Part shown: positions 1 through 6,638 of the stretch, in pieces
How positions within the stretch are numbered: the stretch's first letter is position 1
How the letters are laid out: each line of letters starts with the position of its first letter
Assembly: GCA_051004815.1 (NCBI GenBank)
Contig: JBPCJY010000088.1
Coordinates: 1-17,690 of the forward strand
Length of the DNA stretch: 17,690 bases
Origin: JBBQXY01 sp051004815
GTDB lineage: Bacteria; Chloroflexota; Ktedonobacteria; Ktedonobacterales; Ktedonobacteraceae
Direction of reading: 5' to 3'
Notes under the pieces: model-generated
Told to the model about the DNA's origin: nothing
The model's database searches: none
Seen by the model: only the letters and a program-made list of their open reading frames with translations
Position numbers and translations under genes: made by a program

Positions 1-2363
1 GCGTCATCGAAGGGATAGCCATCCCTCAAGACATTCATGAAGAGATCACCCGCCTCCTCTCCAGGCTTGATGAAAAAAATGCCTATGCAGTACGATCCAG
101 CGCAACTGCAGAGGATTTACCGACGGCTTCCTTTGCCGGCCAGCAGGATACGTATTTGAATATTATAGGAAAGGAAGCCATACTGAAACACATCAGCAAG
201 TGCTGGGCGTCGCTCTTTACGGACCGTGCGGTGATTTACCGGATGCAGAACGGGTTCGACCACAAAAAGGTCTATCTGTCTGTGGTCTTCCAGAAAATGG
301 TCTACCCGGAGGCAGCAGGGATCATGTTTACAGCTGATCCGATTACTTCTAACCGAAAGCTGCTATCAATCGATGCCAGTTTTGGACTTGGAGAAGCACT
401 GGTCTCTGGCTTGGTATCTGCCGATTGTTATAAAGTACAGGAAGAGGAAATCGTCGCTAAGATGATAGCAACCAAAAAATTGGCTATCTATGGACTAAAA
501 GAAGGCGGAACAGAGACACAGCAGATCGCTCCTGATCAGCAAAAGACTCAAACACTTACTGAACAACAAATTTTACAACTAGCACGCATAGGAAGACAGA
601 TCGAAGCGTATTTTGGTTGCCCACAAGATATCGAATGGTGTTTGGTTGATGATACATTTTATATTGTCCAGAGTCGGCCAATCACTACTTTATACCCCAT
701 CCCTGAAGCGAATGATCAGGAAAATCACGTGTATGTATCCGTTGGTCACGGACAAATGATGACCGACCCCATGAAACCATTGGGATTGTCTTTTTTCCTG
801 TTAACCACTAATGCACTCATGCGTAAAGCTGGTGGAAGGTTGTTTGTTGATGTTACACCTCTGCTGGCTTCACCAGCTAGCAGAGAAAGTATAGTAGATG
901 TCCTGGGAAAAGGCGATCCGCTCATAAAAGATGCATTGATGACCATCATAGAACGGGGAGATTTTATACAGTCGTTACCAGAGGATAAGCAAGAAAAGAC
1001 TCCCGGTAAAAGCAATCAAGGTCCGTCGCTTGCGGATTATAAAACACTAAACGAATACGATCCGGCAATCGTTTCTGATTTGATCAAGCGTAGTGAAACA
1101 TCAATAGAAGAACTAAAACAAAACATCCAAACGAAATCAGGATCGGATCTGATTGATTTTATTTTGGAAGACATTCAGCAATCAAAGAAGAGTTTATCTG
1201 GTCCGCAAGGTTTTGGTGTGATTATGACTGCTATGAATGCTTCATCATGGATCAATGAAAAAATGAAGGAGTGGTTAGGTGAAAGAAACGTGGCAGACAC
1301 GCTTTCTCAATCTGTACCCAACAATATCACTTCGGAAATGGGTCTGGCGCTATTGGATGTCGCAGATGTAATTCGTCCTTATCCGGAAGTAATCAATTAC
1401 TTACAGCATGTAAAAGATGATAGCTTTTTGGATGAACTGGTTACGTTTGATGGTGGACAGGAAAGCCGGGACGCTATCAATGCTTATCTCAACAAATACG
1501 GAATGCGATGTGCCGGGGAAATCGATATAACGAGAACTCGTTGGAGCGAAAAACCAACGACTCTTGTCCCCATGATTCTCAGTCACATCAAAAACTTTGA
1601 ACCAGGTGAAAGCAAGCGGAGATTTGAGCAAGGGCGACAGGAAGCATTGAAAAAAGAACAAGAGGTATTAGATCGCTTGAAGCAATTACCAGATGGTGAA
1701 CAAAAAGCCAAAGAGACAAAACGAATGATCAGCCTCATCCGAAATTTCATCGGGTATCGTGAATATCCAAAATACGGCATAGTTCATCGCTACTTCGTTT
1801 ATAAGCAGGCTTTACTGAAAGAAGCCGAACAACTCGTACAAGCCAACGTTCTTCATGAAAAAGAAGATATCTACTATCTCACTTTTGAAGAACTTCGCGA
1901 AGTCGTACGCACAAATACACTTGATTACCAGATCATCAGCAAACGAAAAGACGAGTACACATTCTATGAAAAACTAACTCCCCCACGTGTTATCACGTCT
2001 GATGGTGAAATCATTGCAGGTGAGTACAAACGGGAAAATCTCCCAGCCGAAGCTCTTGTAGGTCTCCCTGTTTCTTCCGGAGTTATAGAGGGACGAGCAC
2101 ATGTCATCTTAAACATGGAAGATGCTGATCTAGAAGATGGAGATATATTAGTCACCTCCTTTACTGACCCTAGCTGGACACCATTGTTTGTCTCCATAAA
2201 AGGCCTGGTCACCGAAGTTGGTGGACTGATGACCCATGGAGCAGTTATCGCACGTGAATATGGTTTACCTGCAGTAGTAAACGTAGAAAATGCCACCAAG
2301 CTGATCAATGACGGACAGAGAATCCGGGTGAATGGAACGGAAGGCTATGTAGAAATCCTATAA
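1..2363 (+). CDS. rph: Rifampicin phosphotransferase (PEP-synthase-like), 5' end outside the window
   Basis: Enzymes of this family inactivate rifamycins by transferring the beta-phosphate of ATP to the drug through a phosphohistidine. The reading frame is open from base 3, giving 786 visible residues; from the usual length of about 865, roughly 80 N-terminal residues are missing. The ATP-grasp motif VRSSATAEDLPTASFAGQQ lies at about 90-146. QSRPITTLYPIPE near 670-705 marks the end of the ATP-binding domain, and VSVGHGQMMTDPMKPLGLS follows it, as in Bacillus and Listeria Rph. The long middle part is the rifampicin-binding region. The C-terminal swivelling domain carries GGLMTHGAVIAREYGLPAV with the catalytic His codon at 2235-2237. 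The gene is visibly richer in A and T than later genes and reads like a Firmicutes version, so transfer is likely. A full PEP synthase is less likely because the protein ends right after the His domain. Confidence 0.92.
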   Translation, partial: VIEGIAIPQDIHEEITRLLSRLDEKNAYAVRSSATAEDLPTASFAGQQDTYLNIIGKEAILKHISKCWASLFTDRAVIYRMQNGFDHKKVYLSVVFQKMVYPEAAGIMFTADPITSNRKLLSIDASFGLGEALVSGLVSADCYKVQEEEIVAKMIATKKLAIYGLKEGGTETQQIAPDQQKTQTLTEQQILQLARIGRQIEAYFGCPQDIEWCLVDDTFYIVQSRPITTLYPIPEANDQENHVYVSVGHGQMMTDPMKPLGLSFFLLTTNALMRKAGGRLFVDVTPLLASPASRESIVDVLGKGDPLIKDALMTIIERGDFIQSLPEDKQEKTPGKSNQGPSLADYKTLNEYDPAIVSDLIKRSETSIEELKQNIQTKSGSDLIDFILEDIQQSKKSLSGPQGFGVIMTAMNASSWINEKMKEWLGERNVADTLSQSVPNNITSEMGLALLDVADVIRPYPEVINYLQHVKDDSFLDELVTFDGGQESRDAINAYLNKYGMRCAGEIDITRTRWSEKPTTLVPMILSHIKNFEPGESKRRFEQGRQEALKKEQEVLDRLKQLPDGEQKAKETKRMISLIRNFIGYREYPKYGIVHRYFVYKQALLKEAEQLVQANVLHEKEDIYYLTFEELREVVRTNTLDYQIISKRKDEYTFYEKLTPPRVITSDGEIIAGEYKRENLPAEALVGLPVSSGVIEGRAHVILNMEDADLEDGDILVTSFTDPSWTPLFVSIKGLVTEVGGLMTHGAVIAREYGLPAVVNVENATKLINDGQRIRVNGTEGYVEIL

Positions 2364-2376
2364 AGTGGGAAATTGA

Positions 2377-2417
2377 GAGAGCATTTCCTCATGTTCCCTC
2401 GGTTTGGAAATGCTCTC
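2377..2417 (+). terminator. Stem-loop just after rph, possible terminator
   Basis: GAGAGCATTTCC (2377-2388) and GGAAATGCTCTC (2406-2417) form a perfect 12-bp stem with a 17-base loop, starting 14 bases after the rph stop codon. No T-run follows, so it is not a classical intrinsic terminator. It could stabilise the mRNA 3' end or serve as a bidirectional transcription block. Confidence 0.45.
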
Positions 2418-2426
2418 GATATATTG

Positions 2427-2924
2427 TCAGAATACTGCGAAGAAAGATACGAGGAAGCACTTGCTGCTTACCGACAAGCAAGTGAGTGCAGGGAGGTGCC
2501 ACATATACAGACTGTAGGAGATCATGCCAATCCAGCGCAGCGGGGACCACTCAAAGGGTCTCTTGAGACGCTCAGGCCCAAAGAGGAGCGCGAGGACGCA
2601 CAGGGCAAAGGACAGCGAGAAACACACCTGGCTTATCCGGTAGTAATGCGTGACGAGGAGCGCATTGCTGAAGAGTGGCCACGTATTGATGTATCTCTGA
2701 TTGTAATTCCATAAGATCATGACCAGCAGGCAGAGTAGGCCAGTTCCCCAGAGCCAGGGACTCATCTTGTGCAGCGTTGTACGTATGTGGGGCGAAGTCG
2801 AGGGATGCTGCGCGTACACAAAGCAGAGCGACAGCAGAGAAAGGTACCACATTCTCTCTGGAAACATTTCTTCTCTCTCGTAGAGGGAAATCTCTAAAAA
2901 CGGATATCTCGTAATAGCACGCAT
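2427..2924 (-). pseudogene. Remnant of an acyltransferase-3 (OafA/YrhL-type) membrane protein
   Basis: The minus strand stays open for 165 codons and encodes several hydrophobic segments, such as LWGTGLLCLLVMILWNYN and FSLSFALCVLALLFG. These are followed by LRWIGMISYSLYMWHLPAL. That last segment is the hallmark of the C-terminal part of acyltransferase-3 proteins, integral membrane enzymes that transfer acyl groups to sugars or glycans. Full-length members have about 350-400 residues and 10 or more membrane helices. Here the N-terminal half with the catalytic His is absent and the similarity ends soon after WHLPAL, so both ends are missing. No convincing ribosome binding site precedes the ORF. 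The remnant lies between the AT-rich rph gene and a repeat-bearing gap, which suggests it was broken when neighbouring DNA arrived. A short expressed protein cannot be excluded. Confidence 0.6.
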
Positions 2925-3099
2925 CTACCTGTCAGATGGACACTCTACATAGGGGAATATCGGTAGAATTGCTGGTTTGATGCTGCTCGTTGTGGGTGAG
3001 TTGTAGGTCATTGACATTGCCCGACTGGGCATGATAGCATGGAGCCATGAGAAGTCAATTAGCCTGGATGATTCACCGCAACAGGAATAGAAAAACGAG

Positions 3100-3148
3100 C
3101 CACTTCGCCGCGTAAGCCTGGCACATTTGCTTACGCGGCAGAAAGTGG
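3100..3148. repeat. Compound hairpin in the gap before the MFS gene
   Basis: GCCGCGTAAGC (3107-3117) pairs perfectly with GCTTACGCGGC (3129-3139) across an 11-base loop. An outer pair, CCACTT (3100-3105) with AAGTGG (3143-3148), extends it after a small internal bulge. It resembles an extragenic palindromic element. No T-run follows on either strand, so a terminator role is not favoured. Confidence 0.6.
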
Positions 3149-3294
3149 TGCTACGCGACGCGCTGAACTGCACTGACTCAAATTGTCAGCGCAGCTTTCC
3201 CCATGGTGCGCATCTGCTGGAACACTCTCTCCCACTTCTCGTACCAAACATTCATCCTCATGTGTGACCGGGCCATTACGTTTCCATGCCACAA

Positions 3295-3337
3295 GGGCCG
3301 ATACATCGGCGATGGGCGCGATGAATCGGCCCCTACG
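3295..3337 (-). repeat. 43-bp interspersed repeat, copy A
   Basis: This 43-bp stretch is the reverse complement of 13760-13802 with one difference in 43 positions. It is itself an imperfect palindrome: GGGCCGAT at 3295-3302 pairs with ATCGGCCC at 3325-3332, and the centre CATCGGCGATG is also self-complementary apart from its middle. Two near-identical copies more than 10 kb apart in opposite orientation indicate a dispersed genomic repeat. Confidence 0.85.
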
Positions 3338-3406
3338 GTTGAGCTTTAGTGGCATGTGAGACGCCTGAATTTCCTTGTATCCCTATATCCTCGTGCATTA
3401 TTGACT

Positions 3407-3413
3407 AAGGAAG
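3407..3413 (+). promoter_or_regulatory. Ribosome binding site deciding the MFS start
   Basis: AAGGAAG ends five bases before the ATG at 3419. A GTG at 3356 would add 21 residues but has no comparable site, so the ATG is preferred. Confidence 0.6.
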
Positions 3414-3418
3414 AACAG

Positions 3419-4675
3419 ATGCCAACCTCACAGAACAATTTAACGAACGAACAACCGTTTGTTGCAGCCAGCCGTCCGAAATCACTGTGGCGCAATCGTG
3501 ATTACATGCTCTTGTGGAGCGGACAGGCACTTTCTGACATTGGCGGCGCGGTTTCAGAACTCGCCTTTCCACTGCTGGTGCTGGCTGTCACTCATTCGCC
3601 TGCACAGGCCGGCTTTGTCGCGGCCTTGCGTGCGCTGCCCGCCATGTTTTTTAGCCTGTTCGCGGGCGTGCTGGTGGATCGCTGGGATCGCAAACGAGTG
3701 ATGCTCGTGTGCGACGCCGGACGCGCGCTGAGCCTTGCCAGCATCCCTATCGCTTTCGCTCTTGGACATCTGACTATCTGGCAGTTGTACATCACCGCTT
3801 TTCTTGAAGGAACGCTGTTGATTGTGTTCATGCTAGCAAAGACAGCAGCTGTCTCACAGGTGGTCACACGGGCGCAACTCTCAACCGCCGTAGCCCAAGA
3901 AGAGTTTGTCGAAGGCACAACAGCCCTGTTTGGCCCATCGCTAGCGGGAATCCTCTACACATTGGGCGCGATGTTCCCGTTTATCACAGACGCCATTTCT
4001 TATCTCATCTCTATCGTGACGATGGTGTTGATCCGCACACCATTTCAGCGAGAACGCACAGCAAGCGGTCGAAAAGTGTGGGCAGAAATCGCTGAAGGCG
4101 TGCTGTGGGTATGGCATCAACCCTTTATTCTCACTATGACGTTGCTGATGGGATCAGGCGCGTTTGTCTTTTCCGGCACTACGTTAATTATTATCATTCT
4201 TGCACAGCGACAACATGCTTCCGCGGTGATTATTGGCCTGATCTTCGCCGTTGGTGGCATCGGTTCGATTCTGGGTTCAATGCTGGCTCCCCGCCTGGAA
4301 CAGCGTTTGACGGTCGGACAATCCATTCTGTTAACGCGTTGGTATATTGTGCTAAGCTGGCCTTTGTTCGCGCTTGCGCCCTTTCTCTTTGTGCTTGGCG
4401 CAATTGAATTTGGCACTGGCCTTGTTGACCCAATTGAGGATGTACCGTACTTCAGTCATCGCCTGAAACTGATTCCGGACGAACTAAAAGGCAGAGTGTT
4501 GAGTGCCTGCCGCCTTTTGCCAGGCACGATGCGCCCGCTGGGGCTGGCATTGACGGGCATCCTGATTCAACATATCGGCATCTTCCCTACCATCTGGCTG
4601 GCATGGGGCTGGCTGCTTGTGACCACGGTGATCGTGACGGTGATCCCACAAGTGCGCCGCGAACGTTCTCATTAA
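3419..4675 (+). CDS. MFS efflux transporter (DHA3/EntS-like)
   Basis: The 418-residue product is a complete major facilitator superfamily permease of the inner membrane, expected to export a drug or small metabolite by proton antiport. A short cytoplasmic N-terminus leads into WRNRDYMLLWSGQALSDIGG, typical of the first helix of the DHA3 drug-exporter branch (MefA, EntS and relatives). The motif A loop between helices 2 and 3 is clear: GVLVDRWDRKR at about residues 83-93. Further hydrophobic segments are spread evenly to the end, and the length is normal. The start at 3419 follows a good ribosome binding site; an upstream in-frame GTG at 3356 is possible. It stands alone: the next gene on the strand is a truncated dehydrogenase and the preceding gap is repeat-rich. 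Its substrate cannot be read from sequence. The rph and aminoglycoside-phosphotransferase-like sequences nearby make a resistance role plausible but unproven. Confidence 0.88.
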   Translation: MPTSQNNLTNEQPFVAASRPKSLWRNRDYMLLWSGQALSDIGGAVSELAFPLLVLAVTHSPAQAGFVAALRALPAMFFSLFAGVLVDRWDRKRVMLVCDAGRALSLASIPIAFALGHLTIWQLYITAFLEGTLLIVFMLAKTAAVSQVVTRAQLSTAVAQEEFVEGTTALFGPSLAGILYTLGAMFPFITDAISYLISIVTMVLIRTPFQRERTASGRKVWAEIAEGVLWVWHQPFILTMTLLMGSGAFVFSGTTLIIIILAQRQHASAVIIGLIFAVGGIGSILGSMLAPRLEQRLTVGQSILLTRWYIVLSWPLFALAPFLFVLGAIEFGTGLVDPIEDVPYFSHRLKLIPDELKGRVLSACRLLPGTMRPLGLALTGILIQHIGIFPTIWLAWGWLLVTTVIVTVIPQVRRERSH

Positions 4676-4749
4676 CCTCTAAAATTGCGGAAAACCCCAA
4701 AAACCTTGCTATTTGCCCTGTTTTGATGGTACTCTTGAGCTTAATAGGT

Positions 4750-4769
4750 GCCTGCTCCTCTCGGCAGGC
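4750..4769. other. Small inverted repeat between MFS and SDR fragment
   Basis: GCCTGC (4750-4755) and GCAGGC (4764-4769) can form a 6-bp stem with an 8-base loop, 75 bases after the MFS stop codon. There is no T-run. It may be a weak stop signal or incidental. Confidence 0.25.
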
Positions 4770-4822
4770 GAACAGGCGATGAGAAGCCAGGAATTCGTGC
4801 ATAAAGAGAAGCGTGAGCAACC

Positions 4823-5113
4823 ATGACAGAGGAGAAGCATCTGCAAGGAAAGATTTGCTTAGTGACAGGGAGTACTTCGGGCATCGGCAAAGTCACGGCC
4901 AAAGAACTTGCCAACAGAGGCGCAACCGTGGTGCTGGTGAGCCGCAGCCGTGCGAAAGGCGAGGCGACGCAGGCCGCAATCAAGCAGGCGACCGGCAACC
5001 AACATGTGGAGTTGCTGGTCGCGGATCTGAGTGTGCTGGAAGATGTGCGCCGCCTGGCGACCGAATTTCAACAAACCCATCGCAACTTGCACCTTTTGGT
5101 GAACAATGCTGGT
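4823..5113 (+). pseudogene. Short-chain dehydrogenase/reductase, N-terminal fragment
   Basis: The first 97 codons are a good SDR N-terminus: KICLVTGSTSGIGKVTAKEL carries the glycine-rich NAD(P)-binding turn (TGxxxGIG, about residues 15-22), VVLVSRSR the second strand, VADLS the adenine-contacting Asp, and LLVNNAG (91-97) the structural NNAG motif. After NNAG the family normally continues with the catalytic Ser-Tyr-Lys half. Here the frame runs on to a stop at 5362 through sequence that is antisense to an aminoglycoside-phosphotransferase-like gene and has no SDR features. The catalytic residues are therefore absent and the gene cannot make an active reductase. Full-length SDRs of this retinol-dehydrogenase-like type have about 280-300 residues. 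The ribosome binding site before the ATG is weak. The break lies within 5114-5128. Confidence 0.8.
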
Positions 5114-5125
5114 TGTGCGTATCCA

Positions 5126-5323
5126 CTTGCCCGTGGCACCTTCGATACAAGGGAGCCGCACAGCCATGTCGCAGCCGAGCCGATAAATCGCGTTGTCCGT
5201 CCCAGCAGAGTGGACCGGCTCGATAGGAAGCTTCGCCCACTGCGGAAACTGTGCCGCCAGCAACCGCCCCACGAGAGAAACGTCGATATCTACCTCGTCG
5301 GCATGCATTTTGCTACCAGACAT
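5126..5323 (-). pseudogene. Aminoglycoside phosphotransferase family (APH/HSK2-like), N-terminal fragment
   Basis: On the minus strand, MHADEVDIDVSLVGRLLA, then QFPQWAKLPIEPVHSAGTDN, then AIYRLGCDMAVRLPCIEGATGK reads as the N-lobe of APH-family kinases. The family transfers phosphate from ATP to aminoglycosides or other small substrates. The SAGTDNAIYRLG stretch corresponds to the nucleotide-binding strands and MAVRLP to the strand that usually supplies the ATP-contacting residue. After ATGK the frame enters sequence antisense to the SDR fragment and all kinase similarity stops, so the catalytic HGD..N and DxD motifs are missing. Candidate starts are ATG codons at 5323 and 5308, and the frame is open back to 5392. 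The intact family is about 290-310 residues. The palindrome at 5389-5405 lies upstream and may be its old control site. Confidence 0.72.
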
Positions 5324-5388
5324 GAGCACCTGACGCTTGCGGGAAGTGGGCGCATCTTCTGACGTATCCACTGACACATTCCCATTCC

Positions 5389-5405
5389 CCAAGAACTGTT
5401 CTTGG
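5389..5405. promoter_or_regulatory. Perfect 17-bp palindrome upstream of the APH fragment
   Basis: CCAAGAAC, one central T, then GTTCTTGG is perfectly symmetric (8+1+8). It lies about 65 bases upstream of the likely APH-fragment start. The size suits a dimeric repressor site. No matching regulator can be identified, and a small RNA hairpin is an alternative. Confidence 0.35.
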
Positions 5406-5548
5406 CATGTCTTCCCCTTGCCTACTGTGGTGGTTCTCTAGCCCCCACACCCTCAAGAAAAAACCAACCTTGCCGATATATAAACACATATGCTCAGATG
5501 AGATGAAAGCCCTCACTTGAAGCATTCCAACCAACAAGAAAACAACGG

Positions 5549-5566
5549 TCACAAGTGTCACAACCA
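5549..5566. repeat. Two 9-bp tandem units, left flank block
   Basis: TCACAAGTG and TCACAACCA sit in tandem. The 18 bases match 5872-5889 at 17 of 18 positions in the same orientation, so the same motif borders both sides of the 5666-5823 palindrome. Confidence 0.6.
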
Positions 5567-5665
5567 GAAATGTCAACCTAAGCGGAAGCCCTCTTGAGGG
5601 ACAGGAATCGGCTCGCAGAGCCGTCTCCGTCCATAGTAGGTGTACCCCTTGCGGGACCCTGGGGT

Positions 5666-5823
5666 GCTTTCACTCGTAGGTTTTTTGGAAACGCGCTGAC
5701 CCCGCCTGTCATTCTGAGCGCAGCGAAGAATCTGCGTGCGGCCCGACGAGAGATTCTGCGCGGCGCTCAGCATGACATTCCCCCTCGCCGATGCCTTTCC
5801 CCAAAAAACCTCCCAGTGAAAGC
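5666..5823. repeat. Nested long imperfect palindrome, MITE-like element
   Basis: The outer arms are 5666-5688 and 5801-5823 (21 of 23 positions complementary; each contains a run of six T or A). The inner arms are 5708-5733 and 5751-5776 (23 of 26 complementary), around a 17-base centre. The inner part begins GTCATTCTGAGCGCAGCGAA, a sequence style I associate with dispersed palindromes in Chloroflexota and other genomes. No transposase frame is inside, which fits a non-autonomous element or a palindromic repeat made by another mechanism. Confidence 0.75.
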
Positions 5824-5835
5824 CCTGGTGGGGGA

Positions 5836-5889
5836 CTACAACCGCTACAACCGCTACAACTGTCACAATCGTCACAACTGTCACAACCA
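5836..5889. repeat. Six tandem 9-bp units next to the TetR gene end
   Basis: The units are CTACAACCG twice, CTACAACTG, TCACAATCG, TCACAACTG and TCACAACCA. The array ends six bases before the last base of the TetR reading frame, so on the minus strand it lies directly downstream of the regulator gene. Such short arrays vary readily in copy number. Confidence 0.75.
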
Positions 5890-5894
5890 TCAAA

Positions 5895-6446
5895 CTAAGT
5901 AAATGCCACCTCACTCGTTGGCCGTGTAATAAGTTCGTAATAGATCACCCCCATACGTTCGGGTGGATAGGGCATCTGGTGGTCAAGCCACCACTGGATC
6001 AGCGCAATGGACGAGGTCACAATATGATGCGCGGCAATCTCAAGCGGCACCGCGCTATCGGGGCGGGCAGAGTGTTCGTTCGCAGTGTTTTGCGTCGCCT
6101 TTTCGATGATACTTTCCAGCAGCGCGTGGCTCCTGAGCAGGACACGAAAAATCTCGCTCTGCTTCTGAACATAGTCAAATAACAAGAAGCCAACGGTAGT
6201 CGCATCGGCATCAGGTATGGCTGGACTCAGCAGATCAATCAGTTCGGTTAGCACAACCTCCAAAACATCTTTGAGCAGTTCATCTTTGTCATGATAGTGG
6301 CGAAAAAAAGTAGCATACCCGATATCAGCCCGTTCTGTAATGTCACGAATAGTAACAGTCTCGTAACCCTTTTCCAGCGTCAAGTCAATCAAAGCTTTAG
6401 CTAACAGGTGTTGTGTACGTCTGACCCTCCGATCCTGTATCTCCAT
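5895..6446 (-). CDS. TetR/AcrR family transcriptional regulator
   Basis: The 183-residue protein has the standard TetR layout. An N-terminal three-helix DNA-binding domain contains VTIRDITERADIGYATFFRH at about residues 31-50, followed by HDKDELL. A helical C-terminal ligand and dimer domain has no recognisable ligand motif. The start at 6446 is chosen because GGAGGG lies six bases upstream; a longer frame to 6518 lacks such a site. It is transcribed away from the P450 gene, and a perfect 19-bp palindrome lies in the space between them. By analogy with many TetR systems it probably represses the P450 and perhaps itself, with a substrate or product of the enzyme as inducer. Its end abuts a 9-bp tandem repeat array. 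Confidence 0.88.
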   Translation of the reverse strand: MEIQDRRVRRTQHLLAKALIDLTLEKGYETVTIRDITERADIGYATFFRHYHDKDELLKDVLEVVLTELIDLLSPAIPDADATTVGFLLFDYVQKQSEIFRVLLRSHALLESIIEKATQNTANEHSARPDSAVPLEIAAHHIVTSSIALIQWWLDHQMPYPPERMGVIYYELITRPTSEVAFT

Positions 6447-6452
6447 ACGTAT

Positions 6453-6458
6453 CCCTCC
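6453..6458 (-). promoter_or_regulatory. Ribosome binding site deciding the TetR start
   Basis: GGAGGG on the minus strand lies six bases before the ATG at 6446-6444. It supports the 183-residue form over a 207-residue form starting at 6518. Confidence 0.7.
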
Positions 6459-6533
6459 ATATTCCCGCCTCTGCTCAAGCAGGCTCTTATGCCCTGTAGC
6501 ATACCACAACAATGACAATCCTGTACCCTCTCC

Positions 6534-6561
6534 TTGACTTTCTTGTACGCAATGATATACA
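6534..6561 (+). promoter_or_regulatory. Likely P450 promoter
   Basis: TTGACT (6534-6539), a 16-bp spacer and TATACA (6556-6561) resemble a sigma-70-type promoter, with five and four or five consensus matches. The -10 hexamer falls inside the palindrome at 6552-6570, so a bound repressor would block polymerase. The P450 start codon is about 77 bases downstream. Confidence 0.5.
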
Positions 6562-6570
6562 GTATATCAT
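6552..6570. promoter_or_regulatory. Perfect 19-bp palindromic operator, probable TetR site
   Basis: ATGATATAC, a central A, then GTATATCAT is perfectly symmetric (9+1+9). It lies between the divergent TetR and P450 genes and overlaps the proposed P450 -10 box. Position, size and symmetry fit a TetR dimer site. Only this one copy was seen in the window. Confidence 0.75.
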
Positions 6571-6638
6571 AAGGTGTAACACATACGAAATTAGCGTTGA
6601 CATATCACAGCAAAAACCGGAAAGGACAACAGCACTTT

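Larger units (their letters stand above)
2925..3418. other. Gap of about 490 bp without a recognisable gene
   Basis: No reading frame here looks like a protein family. The stretch holds a compound hairpin (3100-3148) and a 43-bp interspersed repeat (3295-3337), listed separately. A weak plus-strand promoter candidate is TTGACA (3011-3016), an 18-bp spacer and TAGCAT (3035-3040). It lies nearly 380 bp before the MFS gene, so its relevance is uncertain. Confidence 0.5.
5363..5894. other. Repeat-rich gap of about 530 bp without a supported gene
   Basis: After the SDR-frame stop codon there is no credible coding sequence up to the TetR gene, apart from the upstream flank of the APH fragment. The stretch holds a 17-bp palindrome, a short hairpin CGGCTC/GAGCCG (5609-5623), a CGTCCATAGTAGG repeat shared with 9772-9784, a long nested palindrome (5666-5823) and two blocks of 9-bp tandem repeats. 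Open frames crossing these repeats have low-complexity translations. Confidence 0.7.

Noticed and set aside
156..158. TTG start for the rifampicin phosphotransferase
   Set aside because: The frame is open upstream and encodes the conserved VRSSATAEDLPTASFAGQQ motif, so the gene begins before the window.
2373..2714. 113-codon plus-strand frame after rph
   Set aside because: It lies antisense to the acyltransferase remnant, has no family resemblance and covers the hairpin at 2377-2417.
3356..3418. N-terminal extension of the MFS protein from a GTG
   Set aside because: No ribosome binding site precedes it, whereas AAGGAAG precedes the ATG at 3419.
5836..5889. Possible CRISPR array
   Set aside because: The 9-bp units are directly adjacent with no spacers, and no cas gene is present.
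5573..5914. Overlapping frames of about 100 codons through the repeat region
   Set aside because: Their translations are made of palindromic and 9-bp repeats (Val-Thr or Tyr-Asn-Arg runs) and resemble no protein.
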